A stretch of 64,000 nucleotides of DNA, from positions 67,088-131,087 of the forward strand of contig JBAYVD010000011.1 of assembly GCA_041674745.1 (NCBI GenBank), in the 5' to 3' direction. The notes below the pieces were generated by a model. That model saw only the letters and a program-made list of their open reading frames with translations. It had not been told where the DNA came from and made no database searches. The position numbers and the translations under genes were made by a program. Within the stretch, counting starts at the first letter, position 1. Each line of letters starts with the position of its first letter. Positions 44,570 through 53,086 of this stretch are shown here, in pieces. The DNA comes from UBA2040 sp041674745. GTDB lineage: Bacteria > Bacteroidota > Bacteroidia > Flavobacteriales_D > Crocinitomicaceae.

Positions 44570-45682
44570 ATGAATAAATTTCTTTTGATTTCCTTGTTGG
44601 CACTCATTGCCTTTTCATTTCAATCTTGTAACGAGGATGTGCAATTGGCGACCGAATACAAAGAAGTCCCTGTAATTTATGGACTTTTAGACCAAAGCGA
44701 TTCGCTACATTTTATTAAAATAAACAGAGCTTTCATTGGCCCTGGAAATGCGTTTGATATAGCGCAAATTGCTGATTCCAATTATTTTACAAATGTAAAT
44801 GCCAAAATTGAAGAAGTGATCAACAACACTGTTGTTCGTTCCTGGACTTTGCGAGACACTACCTTGTATACAAAAAGCACCAATGGACTATTTTATGCTC
44901 CGGAGAACAAAGTCTATTATTTCGACACGAAAACAAATCCTTTGTTGGAGAATGCAACGTATCGCTTAACCGTTGATATCAACGAAGGTAAATTAATCGT
45001 GCAAGGGGAAACTCGCTTGGTGAGTGGTTTTGCTACTCAAATCGGAGCAAACACTTCGGTACTGTCTAATAACAATCTTACTCTTAAGTTCGCGAAAGAT
45101 CCCGGAGAATTGATTAGCACTTCCATTTGGTGCCAAGCAGGTACAGCCGCTTTCGGTAATGTTTCCTTGGATATTGAAATTTCAGAATACAGAGGAACGG
45201 ATAGCACCCACATTCACGTTCCATGGGTGGTTTCAGAATCAACCGTTGCCAATAATAAAATTACTGGGGTTGCATTGGGACAAACATTTTACGACTTGGT
45301 TAAAAGTAAATTGACCAATGATAATACCATTGATAAACGAAATTTTGAAGGCTTTAGAGTAACATACACAGGTGGCGCAGATGAATTGTACAAATACATT
45401 TTGGTGAACAAACCAACCTCATCTTTGACACAGTCCAAGCCGACTTTTACCAACCTAACGGTTACAGAAGGATACTCAGTGGTTGGGTTGTTCTCTGCTC
45501 GAAACGTTTTTTCAATTTACATACCGTTTATAAACCCTGATTCTCAGTATATTCGTTGTATCGACGCAAATACAATGAGAGAACTCTGTCAAGGAGCTAT
45601 CACCGGGAATGCCTATTATTTCTGCAGCCAACACCCAATAGACAATAGTAGCTCAAATCCAAAACCCTACGCGTGCAACTAA
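44570..45682 (+). CDS. Lipoprotein of unknown function (DUF4249-like)
   Basis: 370 residues. MNKFLLISLLALIAFSFQSC gives a clear lipobox. The mature part begins with a beta-sandwich-like stretch (VPVIYGLLDQSDSLHFIKINRAFIG) that resembles DUF4249-type outer-membrane lipoproteins of Bacteroidota, and includes VYYFDTKTNPLLENATYRLTV. It ends with several cysteines (IRCIDANTMRELCQGAI, YYFCSQHP). Such proteins often sit beside TonB-dependent receptors, but none is next to it here. The next gene (priA) starts 37 bases later. Confidence 0.7.
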   Translation: MNKFLLISLLALIAFSFQSCNEDVQLATEYKEVPVIYGLLDQSDSLHFIKINRAFIGPGNAFDIAQIADSNYFTNVNAKIEEVINNTVVRSWTLRDTTLYTKSTNGLFYAPENKVYYFDTKTNPLLENATYRLTVDINEGKLIVQGETRLVSGFATQIGANTSVLSNNNLTLKFAKDPGELISTSIWCQAGTAAFGNVSLDIEISEYRGTDSTHIHVPWVVSESTVANNKITGVALGQTFYDLVKSKLTNDNTIDKRNFEGFRVTYTGGADELYKYILVNKPTSSLTQSKPTFTNLTVTEGYSVVGLFSARNVFSIYIPFINPDSQYIRCIDANTMRELCQGAITGNAYYFCSQHPIDNSSSNPKPYACN

Positions 45683-45718
45683 TTCCTGTAGGAAAAAAAT
45701 AGTATGTACCTTTAACGC

Positions 45719-48205
45719 ATGAGTGAAAGGCAAACCCTTTTTATTGATGTAATCATTCCAGTTCCGGTTCATCGGGCTTTTACCTACCGTGTTCCTTTTG
45801 AGCTGAATGACCATATTCAAAAGGGAATTCGCGTCATTGTCCCTTTTGGAAAAGCCAAATTATTGACAGGTATCGTCATCAAAGTTCATGAAACGGCTCC
45901 AGCGGATTATCAAGCCAAATACGTCGAACACATTTTAGATGAAGCACCAATCATTACGGGAAATTTATTGACATTTTGGAATTGGATGGCTACTTATTAC
46001 ATGGCGCCAATTGGCGATGTAATGAATGCTGCTTTGCCCTCCAATTTCAAATTAGCCAGCGAAACCAAAATCGTGCTTCACCCCGATTTCGATTTGAAAA
46101 CCCCCATGACCGACGACAAAGAAATTGCCATCGTCGATGCATTGGAAGTGCAAGAAGTACTCGATTTAAAAGAAATTTCTGAAATAGTTGGAATCAAAAC
46201 GATTCAACCCATCATTAAAAAAATGCTGGAAAAACATATCATACTTACCTTGGAAAGTTTGGATGATAAATTCACCGCAAAAACGGCTCTGTACGTTCAA
46301 CTAGCACCGGACTATTTACGGGAAGAAAAAATCAACGAAATACTCACGGCTTGGTCTGATAAAAAGTCAAAAATCAAGCAATGTGAAGCCATTTTAACGC
46401 TGCTAGCGGAAGGAAAGTACAGCGCTGAGCAAATGACACCAGTACTAAAAAAAGACTTAGAGACAAAAGGCATTTCGAATAGTGTTTTGAAAACCTTAGC
46501 AAAGAATGAGATCATTTCAATAACAAAGCAAGTGATTTCGCGCGTTGTTTCCGAGGAAGAAAATGAATCCTTCCGAACGTTTGAATTGAGCCAAGCTCAA
46601 AGCAAGGCGTTGACGGAAATAAAATCGCATTTTCAAGAAGACAAAGTTTGTCTGTTGCAAGGTGTTACCGGTTCGGGAAAAACAGAAGTCTATGTTCGCT
46701 TGATTGAAGAACAATTGGCGCTCGGTAAACAAATTTTGTTTTTGGTACCCGAAATCGCCCTCACAACTCAGTTGATTCAACGTTTACAAAAAATATTCGG
46801 TCAACAAGTTGGTGTGTACCATTCCAAATTCAATCAAAATGAACGCGTGGAAATTTGGAACAATATTCTCGTCAACAATCCTGATAATTACCGAATTGTT
46901 GTTGGCGCACGTTCATGTGTTTTTCTACCCTTTCAGGATTTGGGTTTGATTATCGTTGATGAAGAGCACGAATCGACTTTCAAACAATACGATCCGTCAC
47001 CAAGATACAATGGTCGTGATTGCGCAGTCGTATTAGGGCAAATTCACAAGGCACACGTTTTATTGGGTTCTGCCACGCCATCCATGGAATCCTATTACAA
47101 CAGTCAAATTGGAAAGTATGGCTTGGTGCAACTAGAAGAACGCTATGCCGGGATTCAAATGCCCGAAATTTTATTGGCTGATTTAAAAAAGGAACGACAA
47201 CAAAACAAAGATTTTCAGTTTTTCAGCAATTTTTTGATTGACTCCATGCGCGAAGCATTGAACAACAAAGAACAAATCATACTTTTTCAAAACCGACGTG
47301 GCTACAATCCTCGCTGGCAATGTGAAATTTGCAGTTGGACGCCTCATTGTGTGAATTGCGATGTTTCCTTGACCTATCACAAACATACCAATACCTTAAA
47401 ATGTCATTATTGCGGACATACCGCGGCACCGATGGGTTCTTGTCGTAAATGTGGAAGCAATCGACTGAAAATGATTGGTTTTGGAACCGAAAAAATTGAG
47501 GATGAAATGAGTCTAATTTTTCCGGATGCCAATGTGGGTCGATTGGACTTGGATACGACCCGCAATAAAAATGGATACGAAAACATCATTCATGCTTTTG
47601 AAAATCGACAAATCGATATTTTGATTGGTACACAAATGATTAGCAAAGGATTGGATTTTGACCATGTCAGTATGGTGGGGATTTTAGATGCCGAAGACAT
47701 GCTGAATCGCCCCGATTTTCGTGCCTTTGAAAAATCGTTTCAAATGATGACCCAAGTGGCCGGTAGAGCCGGTCGAAAACACAAACGAGGAAAGGTTATT
47801 ATTCAAACGGGGCAAGTCGATCATTGGATCATTGAAAAAGTCTATCAGTATGATTACAAAGGGTTTTACGCCCATGAATTAATCGAACGGGAGAATTTCT
47901 TTTATCCACCATTCTACAAAATCATTCAATTCACCCTTCGTCACAAAGATGAAAACGTATTGAATTCAGGTGCAAAAGACTTGGCCGATCAACTCAAAGG
48001 CATATTCAAAGAGCGAGTAATTGGACCAGAATTTGGAATTGTACCAAGAATCAACAATCAATTCATAAAAATAATTAAACTGAAATACGAAAAATCGCTT
48101 TCAGACAAAGGGATAAAAGAAAAAGTCCAACAAATGTTGGACTCATTCTATAGTAAAGTAGGTAATAAATCTATTCGCGTATCCATTGATGTGGATCCTA
48201 TCTAG
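45719..48205 (+). CDS. priA: Primosomal protein N' (replication restart helicase)
   Basis: 828 residues. 3' to 5' DNA helicase that reloads the replisome at stalled forks. N-terminal 3'-DNA-end binding domain (VIIPVPVHRAFTYRVPFE), helicase core with Walker A GVTGSGKTEVYVRLIEEQ, Walker B as LIIVDEEHESTFKQ, LLGSATPSMES, then the zinc-binding domain with cysteine pairs in CEICSWTPHCVNCDVS and CHYCGH/CRKCGS, and the late motifs GTQMISKGLDFDHV and QVAGRAGRKHKRG. Convergent with rpoD; the two stop codons overlap, leaving no room for a terminator between them. Confidence 0.96.
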   Translation: MSERQTLFIDVIIPVPVHRAFTYRVPFELNDHIQKGIRVIVPFGKAKLLTGIVIKVHETAPADYQAKYVEHILDEAPIITGNLLTFWNWMATYYMAPIGDVMNAALPSNFKLASETKIVLHPDFDLKTPMTDDKEIAIVDALEVQEVLDLKEISEIVGIKTIQPIIKKMLEKHIILTLESLDDKFTAKTALYVQLAPDYLREEKINEILTAWSDKKSKIKQCEAILTLLAEGKYSAEQMTPVLKKDLETKGISNSVLKTLAKNEIISITKQVISRVVSEEENESFRTFELSQAQSKALTEIKSHFQEDKVCLLQGVTGSGKTEVYVRLIEEQLALGKQILFLVPEIALTTQLIQRLQKIFGQQVGVYHSKFNQNERVEIWNNILVNNPDNYRIVVGARSCVFLPFQDLGLIIVDEEHESTFKQYDPSPRYNGRDCAVVLGQIHKAHVLLGSATPSMESYYNSQIGKYGLVQLEERYAGIQMPEILLADLKKERQQNKDFQFFSNFLIDSMREALNNKEQIILFQNRRGYNPRWQCEICSWTPHCVNCDVSLTYHKHTNTLKCHYCGHTAAPMGSCRKCGSNRLKMIGFGTEKIEDEMSLIFPDANVGRLDLDTTRNKNGYENIIHAFENRQIDILIGTQMISKGLDFDHVSMVGILDAEDMLNRPDFRAFEKSFQMMTQVAGRAGRKHKRGKVIIQTGQVDHWIIEKVYQYDYKGFYAHELIERENFFYPPFYKIIQFTLRHKDENVLNSGAKDLADQLKGIFKERVIGPEFGIVPRINNQFIKIIKLKYEKSLSDKGIKEKVQQMLDSFYSKVGNKSIRVSIDVDPI

Positions 48206-49071
48206 CCCAAATACGATTTAAGCATTTTGCTGCGTGAAGTATGTTTCAATCTTCGAATCGCTTTTTCTTTAATTTGGCGCACTCTTTCTCGGGTCAAATC
48301 AAACCGATCGCCTATTTCTTCTAAGGTCAATGGATATTTTCCATTCAAACCATAATACATTTTCAATATTTCACTTTCGCGCATGGTCAAGGTCGACAAG
48401 GAACGATCGATGTCTTTGCGCAACGATTCGATCACCAATTCTCGCTCTGGCCCAGGCAAACTATCATTGGGCAAAACATCATACATACTGGAAGAAGATT
48501 CATCCCCTTCTACCAACGGAGCATCCATCGATACATGACGACCACTGTTGTTCAACGATTGTCGTACATCTTCCACGGAGCATTCCAAATGTTCGGCCAA
48601 CTCCTCAGCAGAAGGTGGACGTTCATAGCGTTGCTCCAATTCAGAAAATGCTTTTTTAATTTTATTGATGTTTCCAATTTTATTCAAAGGCAAACGCACA
48701 ATTCGTGCCTGTTCCGCCAATGCTTGCAAGATTGACTGACGAATCCACCAAACGGCATAGGAAATAAATTTAAATCCTCTTGTTTCATCAAATCGTTCAG
48801 CAGCCTTAATCAAACCGACATTTCCTTCATTGATCAAATCGGGTAATGAAAGTCCTTGATTTTGATACTGTTTTGAAACAGAAACAACAAATCGCAAGTT
48901 GGCTTTGGTCAATCTTTCTAAAGCGGCTTTGTCTCCTTCTCGAATTTTTCGAGCCAATTCAACTTCCTCTTCAGCCGTTATTAAATCAACTCGCCCGATT
49001 TCCAAAAGATATTTATCCAAGGATGCCGTTTCACGATTAGTGACTTGTTTTACAATCTTAAGTTGTCTCAT
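48202..49071 (-). CDS. rpoD: Primary sigma factor of RNA polymerase (RpoD-like, Bacteroidota type)
   Basis: 289 residues, short for sigma-70 because region 1.1 and the non-conserved region are absent, as in Bacteroidota primary sigma factors. Region 1.2: SLDKYLLEIGRVDLITAEEE; region 2: ANLRFVVSVSKQYQNQGLSL and FKFISYAVWWIRQSILQALA; region 3: RIVRLPLNKIGNINKIKKAF; region 4: YPLTLEEIGDRFDLTRERVRQIKEKAIRRLK. This subunit is known to recognise TTG / TAnnTTTG promoters, which are found in front of many genes in this same window. Convergent with priA, overlapping by 4 bases. Confidence 0.95.
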   Translation of the reverse strand: MRQLKIVKQVTNRETASLDKYLLEIGRVDLITAEEEVELARKIREGDKAALERLTKANLRFVVSVSKQYQNQGLSLPDLINEGNVGLIKAAERFDETRGFKFISYAVWWIRQSILQALAEQARIVRLPLNKIGNINKIKKAFSELEQRYERPPSAEELAEHLECSVEDVRQSLNNSGRHVSMDAPLVEGDESSSSMYDVLPNDSLPGPERELVIESLRKDIDRSLSTLTMRESEILKMYYGLNGKYPLTLEEIGDRFDLTRERVRQIKEKAIRRLKHTSRSKMLKSYLG

Positions 49072-49234
49072 AAAATGTGGGTATTAATTAAACTCACTTT
49101 ATATAAGACGAAAAAATCAAAAAAAGGTTGGCGAGATTTTGTTTTTTAACATTTTTTACTTATGAAATGGGTGCAACCAGTTAATTTTTAAGCGATTTAA
49201 TGGCTATAAAATTTTTTCGATGAGTAGGTTTGAG

Positions 49235-49242
49235 TACTTTTG
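49235..49242 (+). promoter_or_regulatory. -7 box very close to the LMW-PTP start
   Basis: TACTTTTG ends only 4 bases before ATG 49247, so initiation would give a leaderless or nearly leaderless mRNA. No good TTG at the expected spacing. Confidence 0.45.
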
Positions 49243-49246
49243 CGCC

Positions 49247-49714
49247 ATGAAAATACTCATGGTTTGTTTGGGAAACATTTGTAGATCTCCTTTGGCTGAC
49301 GCTTTGATGCGTAAAAAAGTAGCTGAAAGAAATTTAGAGATAGTGGTCGATTCAGCTGGAACATCAGCCTATCACATTGGAAATCAACCCGACGAAAGAA
49401 CACAAGAAAATGCAAAAAAGCACGGTTTAGACATTAGTTTCTTGCGTGCTCGTCAATTTGTAAAAGAAGATTTCGATCTGTTCGACTTGATCTACGTCAT
49501 GGACCGAACCAATCAATTCAATGTTTTGGAGCTTGCGTCCACCGACGAACATCGTCAAAAAGTAAGACTTATCCTGGATGAATTGCCAGATGAACACAAA
49601 AAAGAAGTTCCGGACCCCTATTATTTGGGTGAACAAGGTTTTGAGCGTGTATACCAATTGTTGGACGCTGCAACGGATGAAATTCTTCAAAATTTAATGG
49701 AAACTGTCCAATGA
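49247..49714 (+). CDS. Low-molecular-weight protein-tyrosine phosphatase
   Basis: About 155 residues from ATG 49247 (an earlier start at 49220 overlaps the promoter box and adds a tail foreign to the family). Catalytic P-loop VCLGNICRSPLAD with Cys and Arg near the N-terminus; general acid Asp in VPDPYYLGEQGFERVYQL. Dephosphorylates tyrosine on protein targets, in bacteria often BY-kinases of polysaccharide export. No kinase or export gene is adjacent. Stop overlaps the next start (ATGA), so translation of the methyltransferase is probably coupled. Confidence 0.92.
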   Translation: MKILMVCLGNICRSPLADALMRKKVAERNLEIVVDSAGTSAYHIGNQPDERTQENAKKHGLDISFLRARQFVKEDFDLFDLIYVMDRTNQFNVLELASTDEHRQKVRLILDELPDEHKKEVPDPYYLGEQGFERVYQLLDAATDEILQNLMETVQ

Positions 49715-50442
49715 GCGCACCAGCCCCGTACCGAGGAAAAATTTATTTATTGCCCTGTCCAATAAGTGAAGAAGATTTTCGAAATGTAATCCCAGAAGAA
49801 GTCGTAAAAAAAGCGGCTACGTTTCGCTATTTCGCTGTGGAAGATGTAAAATCTGCCCGCCGTTTTCTTCGAAGAATGGATCGAACCTTCCCGATTGATG
49901 ACAGTATATTCTTTGTTTTAAATAAAAAAACAACGGCTGATCAATTGGAGAAAATGATGGAACCCATCATGGCCGGACACGATGTCGCTATTATCAGCGA
50001 AGCGGGTTGCCCTGGCGTTGCTGATCCCGGAGCAGCTTTGGTAGATTACGCGCACAAAATTGAGATTACTGTTCATCCTTTGGTTGGACCTTCGTCTATC
50101 CTTTTGGCGTTGATGGGGAGTGGTTTCAATGGACAATCTTTCACCTTCCATGGCTATCTTCCCAAGGAACGAAAAGACCGTGTGAAATCCATCAAAGACT
50201 TTGAGTTCAATTCGCTAAAAACAGGACATACAAATCTATTCATGGACACGCCTTTTCGCAACATGAATGTGCTACATGACTTGTTGAATGAACTAAACGA
50301 CAATACATCTTTGTGCATCGCAAGTCATATGACAGGTTTGCATGAAAAAGTAAACACGCGAACCGTGAAAGAATGGAGAGAAAGTGCCTATGATTTGGGG
50401 AAAATACCTTGTATCTTTGCCATCGGAAAAGGGCAATCTTAA
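49711..50442 (+). CDS. RsmI-like tetrapyrrole-methylase-family methyltransferase
   Basis: 243 residues with the canonical order of the RsmI/tetrapyrrole methylase fold: YLLPCPISEEDFRNVIP (N-terminal strand), VAIISEAGCPGVADPGAALV (SAM-binding region), PLVGPSSILLALMGSGFNGQSFTFHGYLPKER and MDTPFRNMNVL. RsmI methylates the 2'-O of C1402 in 16S rRNA; this protein is shorter and diverged from true RsmI, forming a Bacteroidota-specific relative, so the substrate is inferred only. Translationally coupled to the phosphatase gene. Confidence 0.82.
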   Translation: MSAPAPYRGKIYLLPCPISEEDFRNVIPEEVVKKAATFRYFAVEDVKSARRFLRRMDRTFPIDDSIFFVLNKKTTADQLEKMMEPIMAGHDVAIISEAGCPGVADPGAALVDYAHKIEITVHPLVGPSSILLALMGSGFNGQSFTFHGYLPKERKDRVKSIKDFEFNSLKTGHTNLFMDTPFRNMNVLHDLLNELNDNTSLCIASHMTGLHEKVNTRTVKEWRESAYDLGKIPCIFAIGKGQS

Positions 50443-50488
50443 GGAATTGAGATAACAGTCACTTTGCTTATTAAATTGAATTGAAAAT

Positions 50489-51265
50489 ATGATCATTTAT
50501 AAAACAGCGGACGAAATTGAAATCATGCGTCAAGCAGCGCAGGTAGTGAGTCGTACGTTAGGAAAAGTAGCGGAAAAAATTCAAGCGGGTGTAACACCAA
50601 GAGAATTGGATCTATTTGCAGAGCAATATATCTTATCACAAGATTCAATTCCAGGTTTCAAAGGTTTGTACGGCTGTCCAAGTACCTTACTCATATCGGT
50701 AAATGAACAAGTAGTTCATGGATTACCGACAGACACGCCTTTGAAAGAAGGTGATATCGTTTCCGTTGATTGCGGTGCTGTTTACAAAGGATATTATGGC
50801 GATCATGCCTATACATTTGCCATTGGTGAAGTCAGTGAAGAAAAAGCACGATTGCTGAAAGTAACGGAAGAATGTTTGTATTTGGGTATCGAACAAGCTC
50901 GAGTAGGCAACCGCATCGACGATATTGGTTGGGCGATTCAAACCCATGCCGAAAAAAATGGTTACGGCGTAGTGCGCGATTTGGTGGGTCATGGCCTTGG
51001 GAAAACCTTGCATGAAGATCCTCAAGTTGCCAATTATGGTCGACGAGGACGTGGGAAAAAAATTCAAAATGGATTAACCATAGCGATTGAACCGATGATT
51101 AACATGGGGACAGAGCGTGTGGAGCAATTGGATGACAATTGGACGATTGTAACAGCAGATGGCTTACCAAGTGCCCATTTTGAGCATGATATTGCGGTGG
51201 TAGACGGCAAACCAGTTATCCTTTCTACGTTCGATTATATTCTTGAAGCATTAAGCAAAAAATAA
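50489..51265 (+). CDS. map: Methionine aminopeptidase, type I
   Basis: 258 residues. Removes the initiator Met from nascent proteins. Metal ligands in order: Asp in GDIVSVDCGAVYKGYYGDHAYTF (two Asp), His in LVGHGLGKTLHEDPQVANYG, Glu in LTIAIEPMINMG, and Glu in SAHFEHDIAVVDGKP. N-terminus IIYKTADEIEIMRQAAQVVS is typical. Complete and normal length for a type Ia enzyme. Its stop overlaps the next start (TAATG). Confidence 0.96.
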   Translation: MIIYKTADEIEIMRQAAQVVSRTLGKVAEKIQAGVTPRELDLFAEQYILSQDSIPGFKGLYGCPSTLLISVNEQVVHGLPTDTPLKEGDIVSVDCGAVYKGYYGDHAYTFAIGEVSEEKARLLKVTEECLYLGIEQARVGNRIDDIGWAIQTHAEKNGYGVVRDLVGHGLGKTLHEDPQVANYGRRGRGKKIQNGLTIAIEPMINMGTERVEQLDDNWTIVTADGLPSAHFEHDIAVVDGKPVILSTFDYILEALSKK

Positions 51266-51825
51266 TGACGGAACAGAAACTGTTTTACACCGTTTTTGCC
51301 ACTTTGCTGGTGTACGGTTTAGGCAGTTTTTTTCAATTAGGGACTTTTGTACTTCCCCTTCCATTTTTTGAACTAGGCCTTTTGCTCATTAGTTTTTTCT
51401 TGGGGTTTTCGAATGGGTCGAAAAACAAAACATTAAGTCTGTTCCTAATCGCTTTTGGAATTTTGCAATTCTTTGCGATAAATTACAATTACAGCTTTTT
51501 TCTCAATGACCAAAATTTGGAAATATTGGCGCAAAGCCCCATCACAGACTTATTCAGTATTGCTGCTCGAATCACCTTGCTGGGCATTTTATTTCTTCAA
51601 AATCGGACTAAAATCGTGTTCACGCATCCAATACACCTCCTTTTATTTTCTTTGGTATTATTATCCACTTTGTTTATACCAGAACCCGCTTTCATCCTTC
51701 TGCCCCTGCTCTATCTATGCATCCTATTGGTTATCAAAGGAAAACAATTTGATCATTCTTGGAGTTTGTGGTTGTATTTGCTATTGTTCATTGGTTCTCG
51801 AGAACTCAGTTTCACTTTTTTATAA
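51265..51825 (+). CDS. Hypothetical polytopic membrane protein
   Basis: 186 residues, almost entirely hydrophobic, with six likely transmembrane helices (about 8-30, 33-48, 53-75, 95-112, 125-145, 160-182). No catalytic or transport motif visible. Start overlaps the last base of the map stop codon, so it is coupled to map. Unknown function; probably a small integral inner-membrane protein. Confidence 0.7.
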   Translation: MTEQKLFYTVFATLLVYGLGSFFQLGTFVLPLPFFELGLLLISFFLGFSNGSKNKTLSLFLIAFGILQFFAINYNYSFFLNDQNLEILAQSPITDLFSIAARITLLGILFLQNRTKIVFTHPIHLLLFSLVLLSTLFIPEPAFILLPLLYLCILLVIKGKQFDHSWSLWLYLLLFIGSRELSFTFL

Positions 51826-51875
51826 GGAATTCAACTTTTTTTTTCCAAAACTTTCATTTGTGCCAATGAAATTAC

Positions 51876-51883
51876 TACTTTTG
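51876..51883 (+). promoter_or_regulatory. -7 box of tRNA-Ser
   Basis: TACTTTTG, 22 bases before the tRNA; nearest TTG (51858-51860) is a little close at 15 bases. Confidence 0.5.
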
Positions 51884-51905
51884 CCGGCACGTTCTTTGAA
51901 CATCC

Positions 51906-51992
51906 GGAGGGATGGGTGAGTGGCTGAAACCACCAGTTTGCTAAACTGACGTACGGGTAACTGTACCGCGGGTTCGAATCCCGCTCTCTCCG
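51906..51992 (+). tRNA. tRNA-Ser (GCU)
   Basis: 87 nt class II tRNA with a long variable arm. Acceptor stem GGAGGGA pairs with TCTCTCC, discriminator G; anticodon loop TTGCTAA gives GCU; T arm GGGTTCGAATCCC. The 3' CA follows and the final A of CCA is not clearly encoded. Confidence 0.95.
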
Positions 51993-52032
51993 CATAAAAC
52001 AAAGAAAATAGTTCGAAATATTTATTTTTTTC

Positions 52033-52062
52033 TTGCTATTTTCATTTTTAACAGTATCTTTG
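52033..52062 (+). promoter_or_regulatory. Promoter of tRNA-Pro
   Basis: TTG 52033-52035, 19 bases, TATCTTTG 52055-52062: a near-perfect consensus, implying a roughly 55-nt leader before the tRNA. Confidence 0.75.
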
Positions 52063-52122
52063 CACTCGCTTTGACAATCTAGCGATAGAAAATCAAGCGA
52101 CAAAAGACGAACTTTTAGAGTT

Positions 52123-52196
52123 CGGGGTGTAGCGTAGCCCGGTATCGCGCCTCGTTTGGGACGAGGAGGTCGTAGGTTCGAATCCTGCCACCCCGA
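52123..52196 (+). tRNA. tRNA-Pro (UGG)
   Basis: 74 nt. Acceptor CGGGGTG pairs with CACCCCG, discriminator A; anticodon loop TTTGGGA gives UGG; T arm TAGGTTCGAATCCTG. Confidence 0.95.
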
Positions 52197-52200
52197 CACT

Positions 52201-52227
52201 GGGGAAGAGAAATCTTCCCCTTTTTTA
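52201..52227 (+). terminator. Terminator after tRNA-Pro
   Basis: GGGGAAGA, GAAA tetraloop, TCTTCCCC, then six Ts. Confidence 0.9.
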
Positions 52228-52235
52228 TTTCCAAT

Positions 52236-52310
52236 GGTTTGTAAAAAATCATTGGGCTTTATAGCTCAGTCCGCAGCGGCGGAAGCAACTGCCAAAGTTG
52301 CAGAGTTGTA
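52236..52310 (+). pseudogene. Degenerate tRNA-Arg 5' half with palindrome insert
   Basis: The stretch GGCTTTATAGCTCAGT aligns with the 5' end of the intact tRNA-Arg (GGCCCCGTAGCTCAGC), and the sequence just before both is also similar (TTGTAAAA then TGATT). In this copy the D-loop is replaced by TCCGCAGCGGCGGA, after which AGCAACTGCC matches the anticodon arm again, and the rest of the tRNA is missing. Not expected to be functional. Confidence 0.6.
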
Positions 52311-52318
52311 AAATGATT

Positions 52319-52392
52319 GGCCCCGTAGCTCAGCTGGATAGAGCAACTGCCTTCTAAGCAGTAGGTCTTTGGTTCGAATCCAAACGGGGTCA
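52319..52392 (+). tRNA. tRNA-Arg (UCU)
   Basis: 74 nt. Acceptor GGCCCCG pairs with CGGGGTC (one G-U), discriminator A; D arm GCTCAGCTGGATAGAGC; anticodon loop CTTCTAA gives UCU; T arm TTGGTTCGAATCCAA. It is followed directly by a terminator, and its 3' part is duplicated at 52693. Confidence 0.95.
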
Positions 52393-52393
52393 C

Positions 52394-52421
52394 AAAAGAG
52401 GAAGCAACCGCTTCCTCTTTT
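52394..52421 (+). terminator. Terminator after tRNA-Arg
   Basis: AAAAGAGGAAGC and GCTTCCTCTTTT form a perfect 12-bp stem with a 4-base loop. An identical hairpin recurs at 52750-52777. Confidence 0.85.
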
Positions 52422-52440
52422 CAGTTTAACACTATTTTTT

Positions 52441-52698
52441 ATGACCTATTATTCATATGTGCTGCGCTCCTTGGAAAATGGAATGCTGTATAAAGGATCC
52501 ACTGAAAATATCGTAAATCGACTAGCAACACATAATTCAGGAAAAGTACGTTTTACCTCACGCCATTTACCTTGGGAATTAATTTTAGTAGAAGAATTCA
52601 CAACCCGAGCGGACGCTATGAAACGCGAAAAATGGTACAAAACTGGAGTCGGAAGGGAATGGATTAACAATGAAATTCAAAACAGAGAAAATGGATAG
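52441..52698 (+). CDS. GIY-YIG superfamily endonuclease-like protein
   Basis: 85 residues from ATG 52441 (the frame is open upstream through the tRNA terminator, which is not coding). MTYYSYVLRSLENGMLYKGST is the GIY-YIG-type opening with YVL and YKG in the active-site positions, followed by VNRLATHNSGKVRFTSRHLPWEL (Arg and conserved His) and REKWYKTGVGREWINN. Small single-domain members of this UvrC-like group are abundant in Bacteroidota, often beside tRNA genes, and may be selfish elements. The stop codon TAG lies within the duplicated tRNA sequence GGATAGAGC, so the gene and the tRNA copy are fused end to end. Confidence 0.85.
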   Translation: MTYYSYVLRSLENGMLYKGSTENIVNRLATHNSGKVRFTSRHLPWELILVEEFTTRADAMKREKWYKTGVGREWINNEIQNRENG

Positions 52699-52822
52699 AG
52701 CAATCCGCCGCGGCGGATAGGTCTTTGGTTCGAATCCAAACGGGGTCACAAAAGAGGAAGCAACCGCTTCCTCTTTTCGGTTTAACACTATTTTTTATGA
52801 GCTATTATTCTTATGTGCTGCG
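52693..52822 (+). repeat. Partial second copy of the tRNA-Arg/terminator/GIY-YIG start unit
   Basis: Sequence from GGATAGAGC to TGCTGCG repeats 52336-52466 (about 130 bp, nearly identical), covering the 3' part of tRNA-Arg, its terminator and the first nine codons of the GIY-YIG gene (MSYYSYVLR instead of MTYYSYVLR), then diverges. In this copy the anticodon arm is replaced by the perfect palindrome ATCCGCCGCGGCGGAT, so the tRNA copy cannot be functional. Confidence 0.85.
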
Positions 52823-52824
52823 GA

Positions 52825-53031
52825 TCAAACGATCAAGTCTAAAAGTTGGGGATTACCATATTTAACACTTCGATTAAAATTCTTTCTTCCCCACAACATT
52901 TGATAGCGTTCTGCAATTTTACAGCTTTTTAGCATTTTTTTTAAGAAACCAATACAACTTGCGACTAAATTTGAACGTACGTAGATTGTGCTCCTAATTG
53001 ATTCTAATAAATAAATCTTCTTCGATATCAC
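52825..53031 (-). CDS. Possible small protein or gene remnant, 68 residues
   Basis: An open frame between the broken GIY-YIG copy and the LuxR gene encodes a basic protein with the segment RYQMLWGRKNFNRSVKYGN. No family recognised. It begins right where the duplicated sequence ends and could be the C-terminal remnant of a larger gene brought in by rearrangement. Weak support. Confidence 0.25.
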   Translation of the reverse strand: MISKKIYLLESIRSTIYVRSNLVASCIGFLKKMLKSCKIAERYQMLWGRKNFNRSVKYGNPQLLDLIV

Positions 53032-53086
53032 TTTTCGAAAACAATACGACTTGACGCAATTTTATCGGGTTAAAATTCAAATACTT

